Part shown: one piece after another, positions 7,283 to 15,290 of the stretch
How the letters are laid out: each line of letters begins with the position of its first letter
Numbering within the stretch: the first letter of the stretch is position 1
Source: an uncultured Saprospiraceae bacterium
GTDB lineage: Bacteria > Bacteroidota > Bacteroidia > Chitinophagales > Saprospiraceae
Assembly: GCA_937930625.1 (NCBI GenBank)
Contig: CALHBW010000278.1
Span: forward strand, 1-15,737
Reading direction: 5' to 3'
Length of the DNA: 15,737 bases
Notes under the pieces: generated by a model
Seen by the model: only the letters and a program-made list of their open reading frames with translations
Told to the model about the DNA's origin: nothing
The model's database searches: none
Made by a program: the position numbers and the translations under genes

Positions 7283-7399
7283 AATTTAAATACAAATTCA
7301 AAATAGCCTCAAAATGCTCTTTAAGAACCTAATTTTTATAAAAATTGCCATGACAACTTATTCGTATTATATTTTTCTTTGTAGTATCAAAAATCAATT

Positions 7400-8755
7400 A
7401 TGAAAATAGATAAGAACAAATTGCGAAACCTGATTGGTTCGGGAAAGACAGAAAGAGCCATAAAGGAGCTACTAGTCGTTACAGCTAAAGTGGACGAGGC
7501 TACCCACAGTCAAGTGACGAATCTGCAAGGTCAGTACAATAAATTGAGAAGTGAGGAAATTGCGGGGATTCTTTCTACCGATGAATCAGGTAGAAGGTAT
7601 GCGAAGATTAATAAGTCATTGCTGACTATCATTGTTGTGCTGCCGGATAACTACCCTAATGAACCGAAGAAAGACAGCCCTAAGCCAACTACGGGAAACG
7701 GAACACCTCCGCCTCCAACACCTCCACAAAACAGACAATCAAATTACTCACAGCCCCTAGACCCAACTAATTATGTGTTACTATTCATCCTTTTGCTTTT
7801 TATGCTTGTGGGCATGTATGCCTTTTTTTCACAGGACGGTTTGAATGGCACAGAAAAATATCTTTTGTTGGTTTTGTTGGGGTTAATCGTAGGTGTGGGT
7901 ACGCATGGGGTGATGAACTCGCGCTCTAATGTAGAGAGCAAGGTCCTGCGCCTTGGAGGACCTATCGTTGCTTGTCTATTGATAGTATTTGGTGGATATT
8001 ATTTTTTGGACGATCCGGACAATGATACATCCATTATCTCCAATAAAGATAATTCTATTACAGTAGATTCGTCAACTAATAATGAAAACGTGAAAGATGA
8101 GACAGTATTAGATACAGAACAAGTATCAACTTCTCCTGTAAGTCAACCTGAAAAACAAGAAAGCATCAAAAAACCAAAAACTGAAAATACAAATAAAACA
8201 AAGTATAAGAAAGATGAATTGCCTATTGAGCAAAGTAGTCAAAATAGTATCGAAACCTCTACTTCTACGGGAAATGTTTCCCAAGTACCAATCCCTAACC
8301 CAAACCAAAATACTTTTGAATCTACAACAGCCACTCAAACTTATCCAAATAATACATCCACAATTACAGATATAACCCCGACATCTACTAATACGACCAC
8401 AACAGTAAAATCTCCGGTGACTGACTTGTCTAAAATTGAGGAAATACACACTTCTACAACTCAAGAATCACCACTAGCACCAGCCACAACACTCTACTCA
8501 CACCAACCTTTCATAATAGAGTCAACAGATGTAGTAATAAGAGGATTAAAAATAAATGATGAGATATATGAAGGATACAATAATGATGGTGATTACAGAA
8601 TAAAAATTATTGATGGATTGGCAGTGGACAAAAACAAGTACAAAATTGAACTACTCAACAGGCATAATGCCTCCGTAGCTAAATGCTATATAAAAATCAA
8701 AGAAAACTCCAAAGGAATTATCATGTCTTCACACAATACTTGTGATACATTGTAA
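7400..8755 (+). CDS. EAD11-like adaptor domain membrane protein
   Basis: 451 residues. Residues 1-82 (NKLRNLIGSGKTERAIKELL, NLQGQYNKLRSEEIAGILST, GRRYAKINKSLLTII) have the three-helix pattern of effector-associated domain 11, one of the EAD adaptors described in bacterial conflict systems, where matching EADs bring proteins together. A Pro-rich hinge (83-120) leads to three membrane helices (124-143, 154-172, 184-203), the last reading LGGPIVACLLIVFGGYYFL. A Ser/Thr/Asn-rich spacer (204-365) and a small beta-looking domain (370-451) follow, presumably in the periplasm. The EAD would sit in the cytoplasm. The membrane module matches the left-edge PEGA protein. It is the first gene of the rightward group, followed after 42 bp by an exported protein. 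No partner with a second EAD lies within the window. The EAD11 call is from sequence pattern. Confidence 0.8.
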   Translation: MKIDKNKLRNLIGSGKTERAIKELLVVTAKVDEATHSQVTNLQGQYNKLRSEEIAGILSTDESGRRYAKINKSLLTIIVVLPDNYPNEPKKDSPKPTTGNGTPPPPTPPQNRQSNYSQPLDPTNYVLLFILLLFMLVGMYAFFSQDGLNGTEKYLLLVLLGLIVGVGTHGVMNSRSNVESKVLRLGGPIVACLLIVFGGYYFLDDPDNDTSIISNKDNSITVDSSTNNENVKDETVLDTEQVSTSPVSQPEKQESIKKPKTENTNKTKYKKDELPIEQSSQNSIETSTSTGNVSQVPIPNPNQNTFESTTATQTYPNNTSTITDITPTSTNTTTTVKSPVTDLSKIEEIHTSTTQESPLAPATTLYSHQPFIIESTDVVIRGLKINDEIYEGYNNDGDYRIKIIDGLAVDKNKYKIELLNRHNASVAKCYIKIKENSKGIIMSSHNTCDTL

Positions 8756-8797
8756 CTATTCATAAACCATTTTTTCACATTAAAAAATCTAATTATC

Positions 8798-9811
8798 ATG
8801 AAAAAAACGTTTTTTATTTCCATTTTTTTAATCACGCTTATTTCAGGCGTATTTGCCCAGAATGTAGACTTAACCATTGATACTAGAGAGTTCTCTTTGG
8901 ATAAGCAATCGGCACCGATGGGACCCAAGACAAAAACTACTATTGAGGAATTTCTTATAGATGCTCCAACAGCAGTGCGAGATGAGCTAGGCGCACCAAG
9001 ATACGCCCGTCAAGGTATTCGATATGTAGATAGAACGAATAGAGGAAATGCTTTAATTGCACTTAAAAACAGTTATGATATAACCGCTGAAGGAAAGAGA
9101 AAGATTGTTACTCAAAGAGTAGAGATAGGGGCGGGAACAAACGCGATTATATCCGGCTCTGTATTTTACGGAGAAAATAAAAAGACGAAAATAGCAATGA
9201 AATTATACCTGCCCAAAGGCACAAATGAAGAAACCGGGGAACCTATATTCTATCCGCATGAAACAAATGTTGTCAGAACAAGGAAATCTGTCAATTTCAT
9301 AGAAGAAGATGAAAAAGTAGATAGAATGATACGCCGGATGACCCGAAGATTATTAGGGCAGAGATTGTTGAAACCTTCTCAATCATACGCAGTGACAGGT
9401 GCAGGTCTCACACTTGTAGGAACCGGGGCTGTGTTATATGTTAATTCAAATAGAAGATATCACAATATCTATAAAGAACACCGCTATATACTTGACACTG
9501 TTTACGATGATTTTAAAGACGAAAATGACGAGGATAACAATCCAAGACAAGCCTATTTTGATGAAAAAATAAAAAAACCTGAAACCCTGTCTTTTGTGTT
9601 GGGCGGTTTAGGGATTGCTATGACCACACTTGGAACATACGAGATAATTCTGAATCGAAAAGATAAAAGGAGAATATTCAACGAAATAAACGATATAATT
9701 GGTGCAGAAACCTCACAGTCTAAACGCACACTGTCAATAAGCTCCGACATCGTTTACAATCCATTTACCCTACGAACAGACCCGCAGCTTAAACTTACTT
9801 ATCGTTTTTAA
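8798..9811 (+). CDS. Sec-exported envelope protein of unknown function
   Basis: 337 residues with a clear signal peptide (MKKTFFISIFLITLISGVFA, cleavage before Gln21). I do not recognise the family. The N-terminal half (22-165) looks beta-rich; residues 170-192 are basic and helical. Two hydrophobic stretches (about 197-216 and 264-285), with a charged acidic loop between them, could be membrane helices or Gly-rich hairpins. The C-terminus LKLTYRF ends in Phe with alternating polarity, as outer-membrane proteins often do. It sits between the EAD11 gene and the first PKD lipoprotein (21 bp), so all three are probably one transcript. It could connect the inner-membrane adaptor to the surface proteins; that is inference. 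Confidence 0.75.
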   Translation: MKKTFFISIFLITLISGVFAQNVDLTIDTREFSLDKQSAPMGPKTKTTIEEFLIDAPTAVRDELGAPRYARQGIRYVDRTNRGNALIALKNSYDITAEGKRKIVTQRVEIGAGTNAIISGSVFYGENKKTKIAMKLYLPKGTNEETGEPIFYPHETNVVRTRKSVNFIEEDEKVDRMIRRMTRRLLGQRLLKPSQSYAVTGAGLTLVGTGAVLYVNSNRRYHNIYKEHRYILDTVYDDFKDENDEDNNPRQAYFDEKIKKPETLSFVLGGLGIAMTTLGTYEIILNRKDKRRIFNEINDIIGAETSQSKRTLSISSDIVYNPFTLRTDPQLKLTYRF

Positions 9812-9832
9812 CCATACTTTAAATCAAGAATC

Positions 9833-11743
9833 ATGAAGATATCCAAATCAATTTTCATCCTAATGCTATTAGGACTTTCCTTTGCCTTTATTCATTGTAA
9901 AAAAGAAAAAGGCGATTTGATACCTCCTGAGGTAGAAACAGGCTACTATTTTCCAGCTACAAAAATAGCTACCGGAAAGATAAAAAGAATTGGGCCCGGT
10001 ATTGAACAGCATGGACATGTGATAGGCATAACGCCATTCCCCGAACTTGACAGATCGATACAAGAATTTACGACGATGAAAGGCGAAATTAGCGACCCGA
10101 ATGATACCATAGCTATCAACAGTGAATTTGCTCAATTGTCATCTGATACAACGTACTATATAAGAGCTTATGTTGTTGATGTTTTTGGTAATGATTTTTA
10201 TGGGGAAAATCGTGAAATTGTAGTAGATCCTAACAGTTTTACGGAAGCCTGTTTTATAAGTGATAAAGACAGGTGTGAATTAGGAGATTGTCTTATTAAT
10301 TTTGATGCCGGTTGTTCAATAAATGCGACCAGTTACAGGTGGGATTTTGATGGTGACGGCGTAGCCGAAAAGGAAGGACCTGATGAAAAAGCCGTTGAAT
10401 ATAATTACACTACTCGTGGTGCTAAAACCGTAGTCTTAACTACAGTAACAGCTACAGGCGAAGCCGACAATACATTCCAAACCATACATGTCTATGGAAT
10501 AGGCACTTCCCTTGTACCCTGCTTTATTACCGATACTACTGAATGTTATGTTGATAACTGTACCATTAACTTCGATGCTTCTTGTTCGTTCAATGCAACT
10601 AACTACAAGTGGGATTTTGACAATGATGGACAGTTTGAGTTATCAGGCACAGATAAGGAAGTAGTGGACTATACATACACATCCGATGGAATTTTTACTG
10701 TAAAATTGGAAGCAGAGGGATTAGACGGTGATAGCGATACTGTTACAACGATTATTAAGGTTAATGAGAGTCTAACAGGTTTATCCAATCCAGAAGCTTG
10801 TTTCACTGCGAGTGATACTACATGCGAAGCGTCTTGTACAGTATTTTTTGACGCATCCTGTTCATTCGACGACATAATTAATTATAGATGGGATTTTACA
10901 GGAGATGGTACATTCCAGTTGCAAGGAAGTGATGAAGTTTTAGCAAGTCATACATACATGCAAGCAGGTGCATATGATGCTACCCTTGTGGTAGAGAAAG
11001 AGAATGGACTGACGGACACCACTACCTTGAGTGTTGTAGTAACAGATACTGAAGCACTCCCTCCCACTGCTTGTTTTTCGATAAGTCCTGAAACTGCGGA
11101 AGTTGGTCAAACAGTTACTTTTGATGCTTCCTGTTCTGAAAATATTATTACTTACAGATGGGATTTTAATAATGATGGCATTTTCGACACCGGAGGTGCA
11201 GACAAGGAAATTGTAGAATACACCTATTATACACCAATACCTCACACTATTAAACTTCAAGTCGAAAATCCGAATGGAGAAGACGAGACAACAGATATGG
11301 TGATAATCACTGAAGCCATAAGCGAACAACCAGATGCTTGTTTTGCTGCTAATACACAAACAGTTGAAGTAGGCGAAATAGTCACTTTTGATGCTTCCTG
11401 TTCTGAAAATGCTATTACTTACAGATGGGATTTTGATTGTGATGGCGTATTTGAAATGGGTGGTAGTGGTGAGGAAATCGTAAGTCACGCTTACGATGCT
11501 CCCGGTAGTTATATCGCGAAACTTCAAGTTGAGAATGTATATGGTCTGGATACAATGGAAATATCTATTACCGTCAATGACGCTACAGGAGACGAACCAA
11601 TCGCCTGTTTTAATGCTAGCACACAAATGGTTGAGGTGGGCGAAATAGTCAGCTTTGATGCTTCCTGTTCTGAAAATGCTGTAACTTACAGATGGGATTT
11701 TGACGGTGACGGTGTTTTTAACACGGGAGGTGAAAATAAGTAA
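9833..11743 (+). CDS. PKD-repeat lipoprotein, truncated by an in-frame TAA
   Basis: 636 residues before the stop. The signal peptide ends in a lipobox (AFIHC, Cys22) followed by KKEK, indicating a lipoprotein. Residues 30-130 resemble the Bacteroidota Fn3-like domain (EQHGHVIG, DTTYYIRAYVVDVFGNDFYG). PKD-like repeats of about 83-89 residues follow at 138-220, 228-310, 320-404, 411-494, 500-582 and 589 onward, each with ACF, FDASCS and YRWDF-x-x-DG. PKD domains are extracellular beta-sandwiches used in adhesion and display. The D-x-D/N-x-D-G core could bind calcium, and the paired Cys could form disulfides; both are inference. The stop at 11741-11743 interrupts repeat 6, and the same frame stays open for 394 more codons, so this is probably the front part of a broken or recently mutated gene. 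Confidence 0.8.
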   Translation: MKISKSIFILMLLGLSFAFIHCKKEKGDLIPPEVETGYYFPATKIATGKIKRIGPGIEQHGHVIGITPFPELDRSIQEFTTMKGEISDPNDTIAINSEFAQLSSDTTYYIRAYVVDVFGNDFYGENREIVVDPNSFTEACFISDKDRCELGDCLINFDAGCSINATSYRWDFDGDGVAEKEGPDEKAVEYNYTTRGAKTVVLTTVTATGEADNTFQTIHVYGIGTSLVPCFITDTTECYVDNCTINFDASCSFNATNYKWDFDNDGQFELSGTDKEVVDYTYTSDGIFTVKLEAEGLDGDSDTVTTIIKVNESLTGLSNPEACFTASDTTCEASCTVFFDASCSFDDIINYRWDFTGDGTFQLQGSDEVLASHTYMQAGAYDATLVVEKENGLTDTTTLSVVVTDTEALPPTACFSISPETAEVGQTVTFDASCSENIITYRWDFNNDGIFDTGGADKEIVEYTYYTPIPHTIKLQVENPNGEDETTDMVIITEAISEQPDACFAANTQTVEVGEIVTFDASCSENAITYRWDFDCDGVFEMGGSGEEIVSHAYDAPGSYIAKLQVENVYGLDTMEISITVNDATGDEPIACFNASTQMVEVGEIVSFDASCSENAVTYRWDFDGDGVFNTGGENK

Positions 11744-11950
11744 ATTGTAAGCTATACTTATGATACTCCCGGAATTTATTCTGTCATAGTCGAGGTGGAA
11801 AATGCCTATGGCATGGATGCGACAACACCAATGATAATTACTGTCACTGATGCCACAGGTGAACAGCCAACTGCCTGTTTTGTAACTAATACACAAATGG
11901 CTGAAGTCGGAGAAGCGATTACTTTCGATGCTTCCTGTTCTCAAAATGCT
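11123..11950 (+). repeat. Near-identical PKD repeat units at DNA level
   Basis: The core GATGCTTCCTGTTCT recurs at 11123, 11390, 11657 and 11927, a period of 267, 267 and 270 bp, each followed shortly by AGATGGGATTTT. The close similarity points to recent tandem duplication or gene conversion, so repeat number may vary between strains. Confidence 0.75.
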
Positions 11951-12925
11951 GTTAATTATAGATGGGATTTTGATTGTGATGGCATATTTGAAACAGGTAG
12001 TAGTAGTGAGGAAATTGTAAGCTATGCCTACGATGCTTCCGGTAATTATGTTGCTAAACTTCAAGTTGAAAATGCCTACGGAGTATTTGATACACAAACC
12101 ATTGAAATTATTATAGATGAAGCTACGACAGTCCCTGCTGTTGCCTGCTTTGTAATGAATACTAATGAAGCTATGGTCAATGAGCCTATTCAGTTTGATG
12201 CTTCTTGTTCAGAAGACGCAGCTATTTACAAATGGGATTTTAACTCCGATGGGATATTTGAGGAAGTCGGTAGCGACAAAGCCGTCGTCATTTACAGCTA
12301 TATACAAGCGGGAACAAATACAGTAAACCTAGAGGTAGAAAGCAGTGATAGAATCTCTGATGCCACAACTATGCCTATACAAATCAATGCTGCTACACCA
12401 ATCACGCCTACGGCTTGCTTTGTTGCCAGTGAATCATCCTGTACCATTGATTGTATCGTTAATTTTGATGCCTCCTGCTCAGAGGACGCTGTAATGTACA
12501 GATGGGATTTTGATAACGACGGTGTTTTTGACGAAAGTGGTAGTGAGGCAGAAACCGTTAGCCACACTTATACTGAAGTGGAGAATTATTCTGTCAGATT
12601 ACAAGTGGAAAGTAGCGATGGAACTATTGATGAAATAATACCACCAGCCATACAAGTTGTTTCCTGTCTTGAGTGTCCAGAGGACATTGAGCCATTTGTT
12701 GCTACAGGGGATTGTTTCGCTCCTGTTAGTTGGGTTTTACCGACGACATTATATGATTGTTCAATACTTAGTTCTTCTCATAACCCTGGTGATATTTTTT
12801 TCGATAATTTAACAACTACGGTTACTTATACTGCAGATAATGGAACAACTTGCAGTTTTACTGTTACTCTAGATACTGATTGTATTGGTCTTATAAAAGA
12901 AGATGAAGATAACGATTCTCATTAA
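11795..12925 (+). CDS. Downstream part of the split PKD gene, with PKD repeats and C-terminal HYR domain
   Basis: 376 residues from the first internal Met after the TAA. It starts inside repeat 6, lacks any signal peptide and so would not be exported alone. PKD repeats lie at 26-108, 115-198 and 205-288. Residues 292-363 (ECPEDIEPF, DCFAPVSWVLP, NPGDIFFDNLTTTVTYTADNG, CSFTVTL) match the HYR (hyalin repeat) domain, an extracellular Ig-like fold. The tail IKEDEDNDSH is acidic. Met1 (11795) has no leader of its own, so independent translation is doubtful. It is best read as the C-terminal part of the 9833 gene. The next lipoprotein gene follows 82 bp downstream, and no terminator is evident in that gap. 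Confidence 0.7.
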   Translation: MENAYGMDATTPMIITVTDATGEQPTACFVTNTQMAEVGEAITFDASCSQNAVNYRWDFDCDGIFETGSSSEEIVSYAYDASGNYVAKLQVENAYGVFDTQTIEIIIDEATTVPAVACFVMNTNEAMVNEPIQFDASCSEDAAIYKWDFNSDGIFEEVGSDKAVVIYSYIQAGTNTVNLEVESSDRISDATTMPIQINAATPITPTACFVASESSCTIDCIVNFDASCSEDAVMYRWDFDNDGVFDESGSEAETVSHTYTEVENYSVRLQVESSDGTIDEIIPPAIQVVSCLECPEDIEPFVATGDCFAPVSWVLPTTLYDCSILSSSHNPGDIFFDNLTTTVTYTADNGTTCSFTVTLDTDCIGLIKEDEDNDSH

Positions 12926-13007
12926 CTTTTTTTTACACTCAAAAAGAGCAAAGCCATATCGGGCGACAAAACAATGATATTTCCACATCAATCAAAACAT
13001 CCAAATA

Positions 13008-14978
13008 ATGAAAAATATAAAATACCTATTTATCCTCATAACACTCCTTTCTATAACCATACAATGTAAAAAGGAAAAGCCGGGTTTTCTAAGTCCCGAA
13101 GTCATTACAGGTGAATACAACCCTGAAAACAGTGTAGCAATCGGTACTATTAAATATCCCAGCGACTATGTCAAAGAATACGGTCATATCTGGGGTACTG
13201 TCACTACGCCTACGATTGATACTTTCGTTAACAGAACTATCCATACCAACATTACTTTACAAGATAGCGTAGAAATCGTTAGTACGATAACCGACTTAGA
13301 CGCTGATGAAACTTATTTTATCCGTGCTTATGTTATAGATAAATTTGAGAACGACTGGTATGGCAATGTAATTATACAATACAGCCCGTCCGATTACATC
13401 AAAGCATGTCTCACAAGTAGCCATACAGCATGTGAAATCCACGAATGTGGTGTGCATTTCGATGCTTCCTGTTCAATGAGTGATGGAGCAACTACCTATA
13501 AATGGGATTTCAATGGTGATAATGTATTCGACCATATCAGCGACAGTCCGATTACCGACCATAACTACAAGGTTGCAGGTACGTATTATCCGAGGCTATC
13601 TATCATCAATGACAGAAACCTTACCGATGATACTATATTTACGCTGCAAGTCTTTGAAACTGCACAGACACTTACATCATGTTTTCTGGCGGCACCCGAC
13701 ACAGCCCCCGTTGGTTCGACGATAGCTTTTGATGCTTCCTGCTCTGAAAATGCTGTATATTATGAATGGGATTTTAACGGTAATGGCTTGTTGGATGCTT
13801 TTGGCGAAGAAGCTATTACAGGAACTTACACTTACAACGAATCGGGAGATTTCACCGTACAACTAACTGTCAGAAATGCCGATGGTATTACCGCCACCGA
13901 TTCTACACAAATTCAAATTACCCCACTTGACCCTATCACCCCAACAGCATGTTTTTTTGCAAGTATCACAGAAGCAGAAGCAGGTACAGAAATTGAGTTT
14001 TATGCTTCTTGTTCACAGGATGCACTTATTTACAGATGGGATTTTGATGAAGATGAAGAAGGGGACTTTGACATGGGCGGCACAGGCATGGAAACAGTGA
14101 CGTATGTATTTAATGAAGAAGGTGAGTATGATGTACGTTTAGAAGTAGTGAGTGCAGATGGCATCACTGATGAATCTACGGTCACGATTACAATAAATCC
14201 TCCAACACTTATCACTCCGACAGCATGTATTGACCCACAACCACCCATAAGTGTATTAACCAATGAAACCATTTATTTTGATGCTTCTTGTTCAGAAAAT
14301 GCAGTCAATTATAAATGGAATTTTGGAGATGGTACCATTCTAAATGGAAGTCAAGAAGTCGTCTCACATGCTTATGAGGAACCCGGAAATTATATTGTTG
14401 CTCTTACGGTCCGGAGTATTGATGGAGAGGAAGATGAACTTGATATGCCACCTGTCATACAATGCAATGGGCTACCTCAAGAATATATGTTTACACCCGA
14501 TGCTATTGAAAACATACATCCGATTCTTATTGCCGCTGATTCAGAAACCGGAGGTGACGGACCTTTTGTAGAAATAGAATGTAATGCACTCGTAATCAAT
14601 GAGAATCAAATATACGTGAATATTTACTGTCGTGTTCGAGAATGGCCTATTGAAGGCGGAAATGGTGCTACAGAGGGTATATATCAAGGTATTATTCCGA
14701 TTTATACTGCCCCTACAGGTAAAAAAATCAATGCAATAACATCACCCATTACGAGTACAGCATCCTATATTGACAATGATGTAAATTATGATATAATACC
14801 ATATACAACTGAAATAGATATGATTTTTGTAGGTAATCTTGTGGATAGATTTAAAGTTCTTGGAGATACAAACGGTGGGTATGATATCGCTCCGGGCGGT
14901 AACTGCCCAGAGGATGATGCATGTACAGAACTCAACATCTACTTCAACGAAATGACCATAGAACTAATTGACGAATGA
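13008..14978 (+). CDS. PKD-repeat lipoprotein with distinct C-terminal domain
   Basis: 656 residues and intact. The signal peptide ends in ITIQC (Cys20) followed by KKEK, so it is probably a surface or outer-membrane lipoprotein. Residues 28-128 repeat the Fn3-like domain of the 9833 protein (EYGHIWG, DETYFIRAYVIDKFENDWYG), so the two genes are tandem paralogues. Four PKD-like repeats follow at about 132-215, 224-306, 313-397 and 404-486. The fourth has a more canonical KWNFGDG, while the others carry longer DxDxDG-like loops. Residues 490-656 form a separate domain I do not recognise, rich in beta strands (EIECNALVINENQIYVNIYC, VDRFKVLGDTNGGYDIAPG), which probably carries the specific function. 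The first paralogue ends in HYR instead, so the two share a stalk and differ at the tip. PKD arrays usually act as spacers or adhesive stalks. Confidence 0.85.
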   Translation: MKNIKYLFILITLLSITIQCKKEKPGFLSPEVITGEYNPENSVAIGTIKYPSDYVKEYGHIWGTVTTPTIDTFVNRTIHTNITLQDSVEIVSTITDLDADETYFIRAYVIDKFENDWYGNVIIQYSPSDYIKACLTSSHTACEIHECGVHFDASCSMSDGATTYKWDFNGDNVFDHISDSPITDHNYKVAGTYYPRLSIINDRNLTDDTIFTLQVFETAQTLTSCFLAAPDTAPVGSTIAFDASCSENAVYYEWDFNGNGLLDAFGEEAITGTYTYNESGDFTVQLTVRNADGITATDSTQIQITPLDPITPTACFFASITEAEAGTEIEFYASCSQDALIYRWDFDEDEEGDFDMGGTGMETVTYVFNEEGEYDVRLEVVSADGITDESTVTITINPPTLITPTACIDPQPPISVLTNETIYFDASCSENAVNYKWNFGDGTILNGSQEVVSHAYEEPGNYIVALTVRSIDGEEDELDMPPVIQCNGLPQEYMFTPDAIENIHPILIAADSETGGDGPFVEIECNALVINENQIYVNIYCRVREWPIEGGNGATEGIYQGIIPIYTAPTGKKINAITSPITSTASYIDNDVNYDIIPYTTEIDMIFVGNLVDRFKVLGDTNGGYDIAPGGNCPEDDACTELNIYFNEMTIELIDE

Positions 14979-15021
14979 TAACGCACTCTAAGGACAAAAC
15001 GAACTAAAAATAAAGCAAACC

Positions 15022-15087
15022 ATGAAAAGTATAAAATACCTACTCAGTGGCTGGTGGATATTATTTTTTGAATTTTTGATTACTTAA
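15022..15087 (+). pseudogene. Remnant lipoprotein gene start (21 codons)
   Basis: ATG at 15022 encodes MKSIKYLLSGWWILFFEFLIT then TAA. MKSIKYLL matches the start of the 13008 lipoprotein (MKNIKYLF), and the DNA ATAAAATACCTA is shared exactly. There is no lipobox or mature region, so this looks like the residue of a third paralogue lost by deletion. It could also be a small hydrophobic peptide gene, which I think less likely. Confidence 0.45.
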
Positions 15088-15290
15088 TTGCGACGAAAAC
15101 GCATAGAGTATATAGGAACATGCCTTTCATAAAAAAAGAAAGACGCTATCTCGGAGAAAATATTGCACACTTACATAAAATTTTTGATGTAAAAATCATA
15201 CATTTATAATTATATGTGTATATTTGTTTACCTGCTTTCGGAATTTATATCGTGAAGCGGGCAGACAAATTACCAACATCCACACTCAAA
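15088..15290. other. Non-coding gap with decayed sequence and weak promoter element
   Basis: About 200 bp before the last gene. A 29-codon frame (15120-15209, MPFIKKERRYLGENIAHLHK...) slightly resembles the start of XRE-type helix-turn-helix proteins (LGENI-HLRK) but has no continuation. TATATTTG at 15219-15226 fits the -7 element TAnnTTTG, and transcription from it would give a leader of about 60 nt for the gene at 15291. No properly spaced upstream TTG is seen. No hairpin terminator is evident. Confidence 0.35.

Larger units (their letters stand above)
6695..7399. other. Divergent intergenic control region
   Basis: 705 bp of very AT-rich DNA between the leftward and rightward groups with no convincing gene. 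It holds a perfect hairpin (6781-6815), promoter-like elements for both directions (6824-6850 minus, 7030-7060 plus), an imperfect inverted repeat (7153-7211) and a 25-bp palindrome (7258-7282). If the plus-strand promoter is used, the EAD11 gene has a leader of about 330 nt carrying the last two structures. Confidence 0.6.
9833..12925 (+). pseudogene. Probable single PKD-HYR lipoprotein gene split by a nonsense codon
   Basis: The open frame before 11743 and the one from 11795 are in the same frame, with only TAA at 11741-11743 between them. Repeat 6 reads GGENK-stop-IVSYTYDTPG where repeats 4, 5 and 7 read KEIV, EEIV and EEIV with GAA at that codon. GAA to TAA is one base change. The intact protein would carry a lipobox, an Fn3-like domain, nine PKD repeats and a HYR domain. 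A sequencing error or real polymorphism would look the same. Confidence 0.75.

Noticed and set aside
7373..7381. TTTTCTTTG as the main promoter of the EAD11 gene
   Set aside because: The second position is T instead of A and no upstream TTG lies at a usual distance; the element at 7030-7060 fits better.
10940..12097. Open frame of 385 codons antisense to the PKD gene
   Set aside because: It is the mirror of the repeated PKD coding sequence; its Ile/Ser/Tyr/Cys-rich repeats follow the sense repeats, and it has no domain or promoter of its own.
15120..15209. Small XRE-like regulator gene
   Set aside because: Only about ten residues resemble a helix-turn-helix start, and the frame stops after 29 codons.
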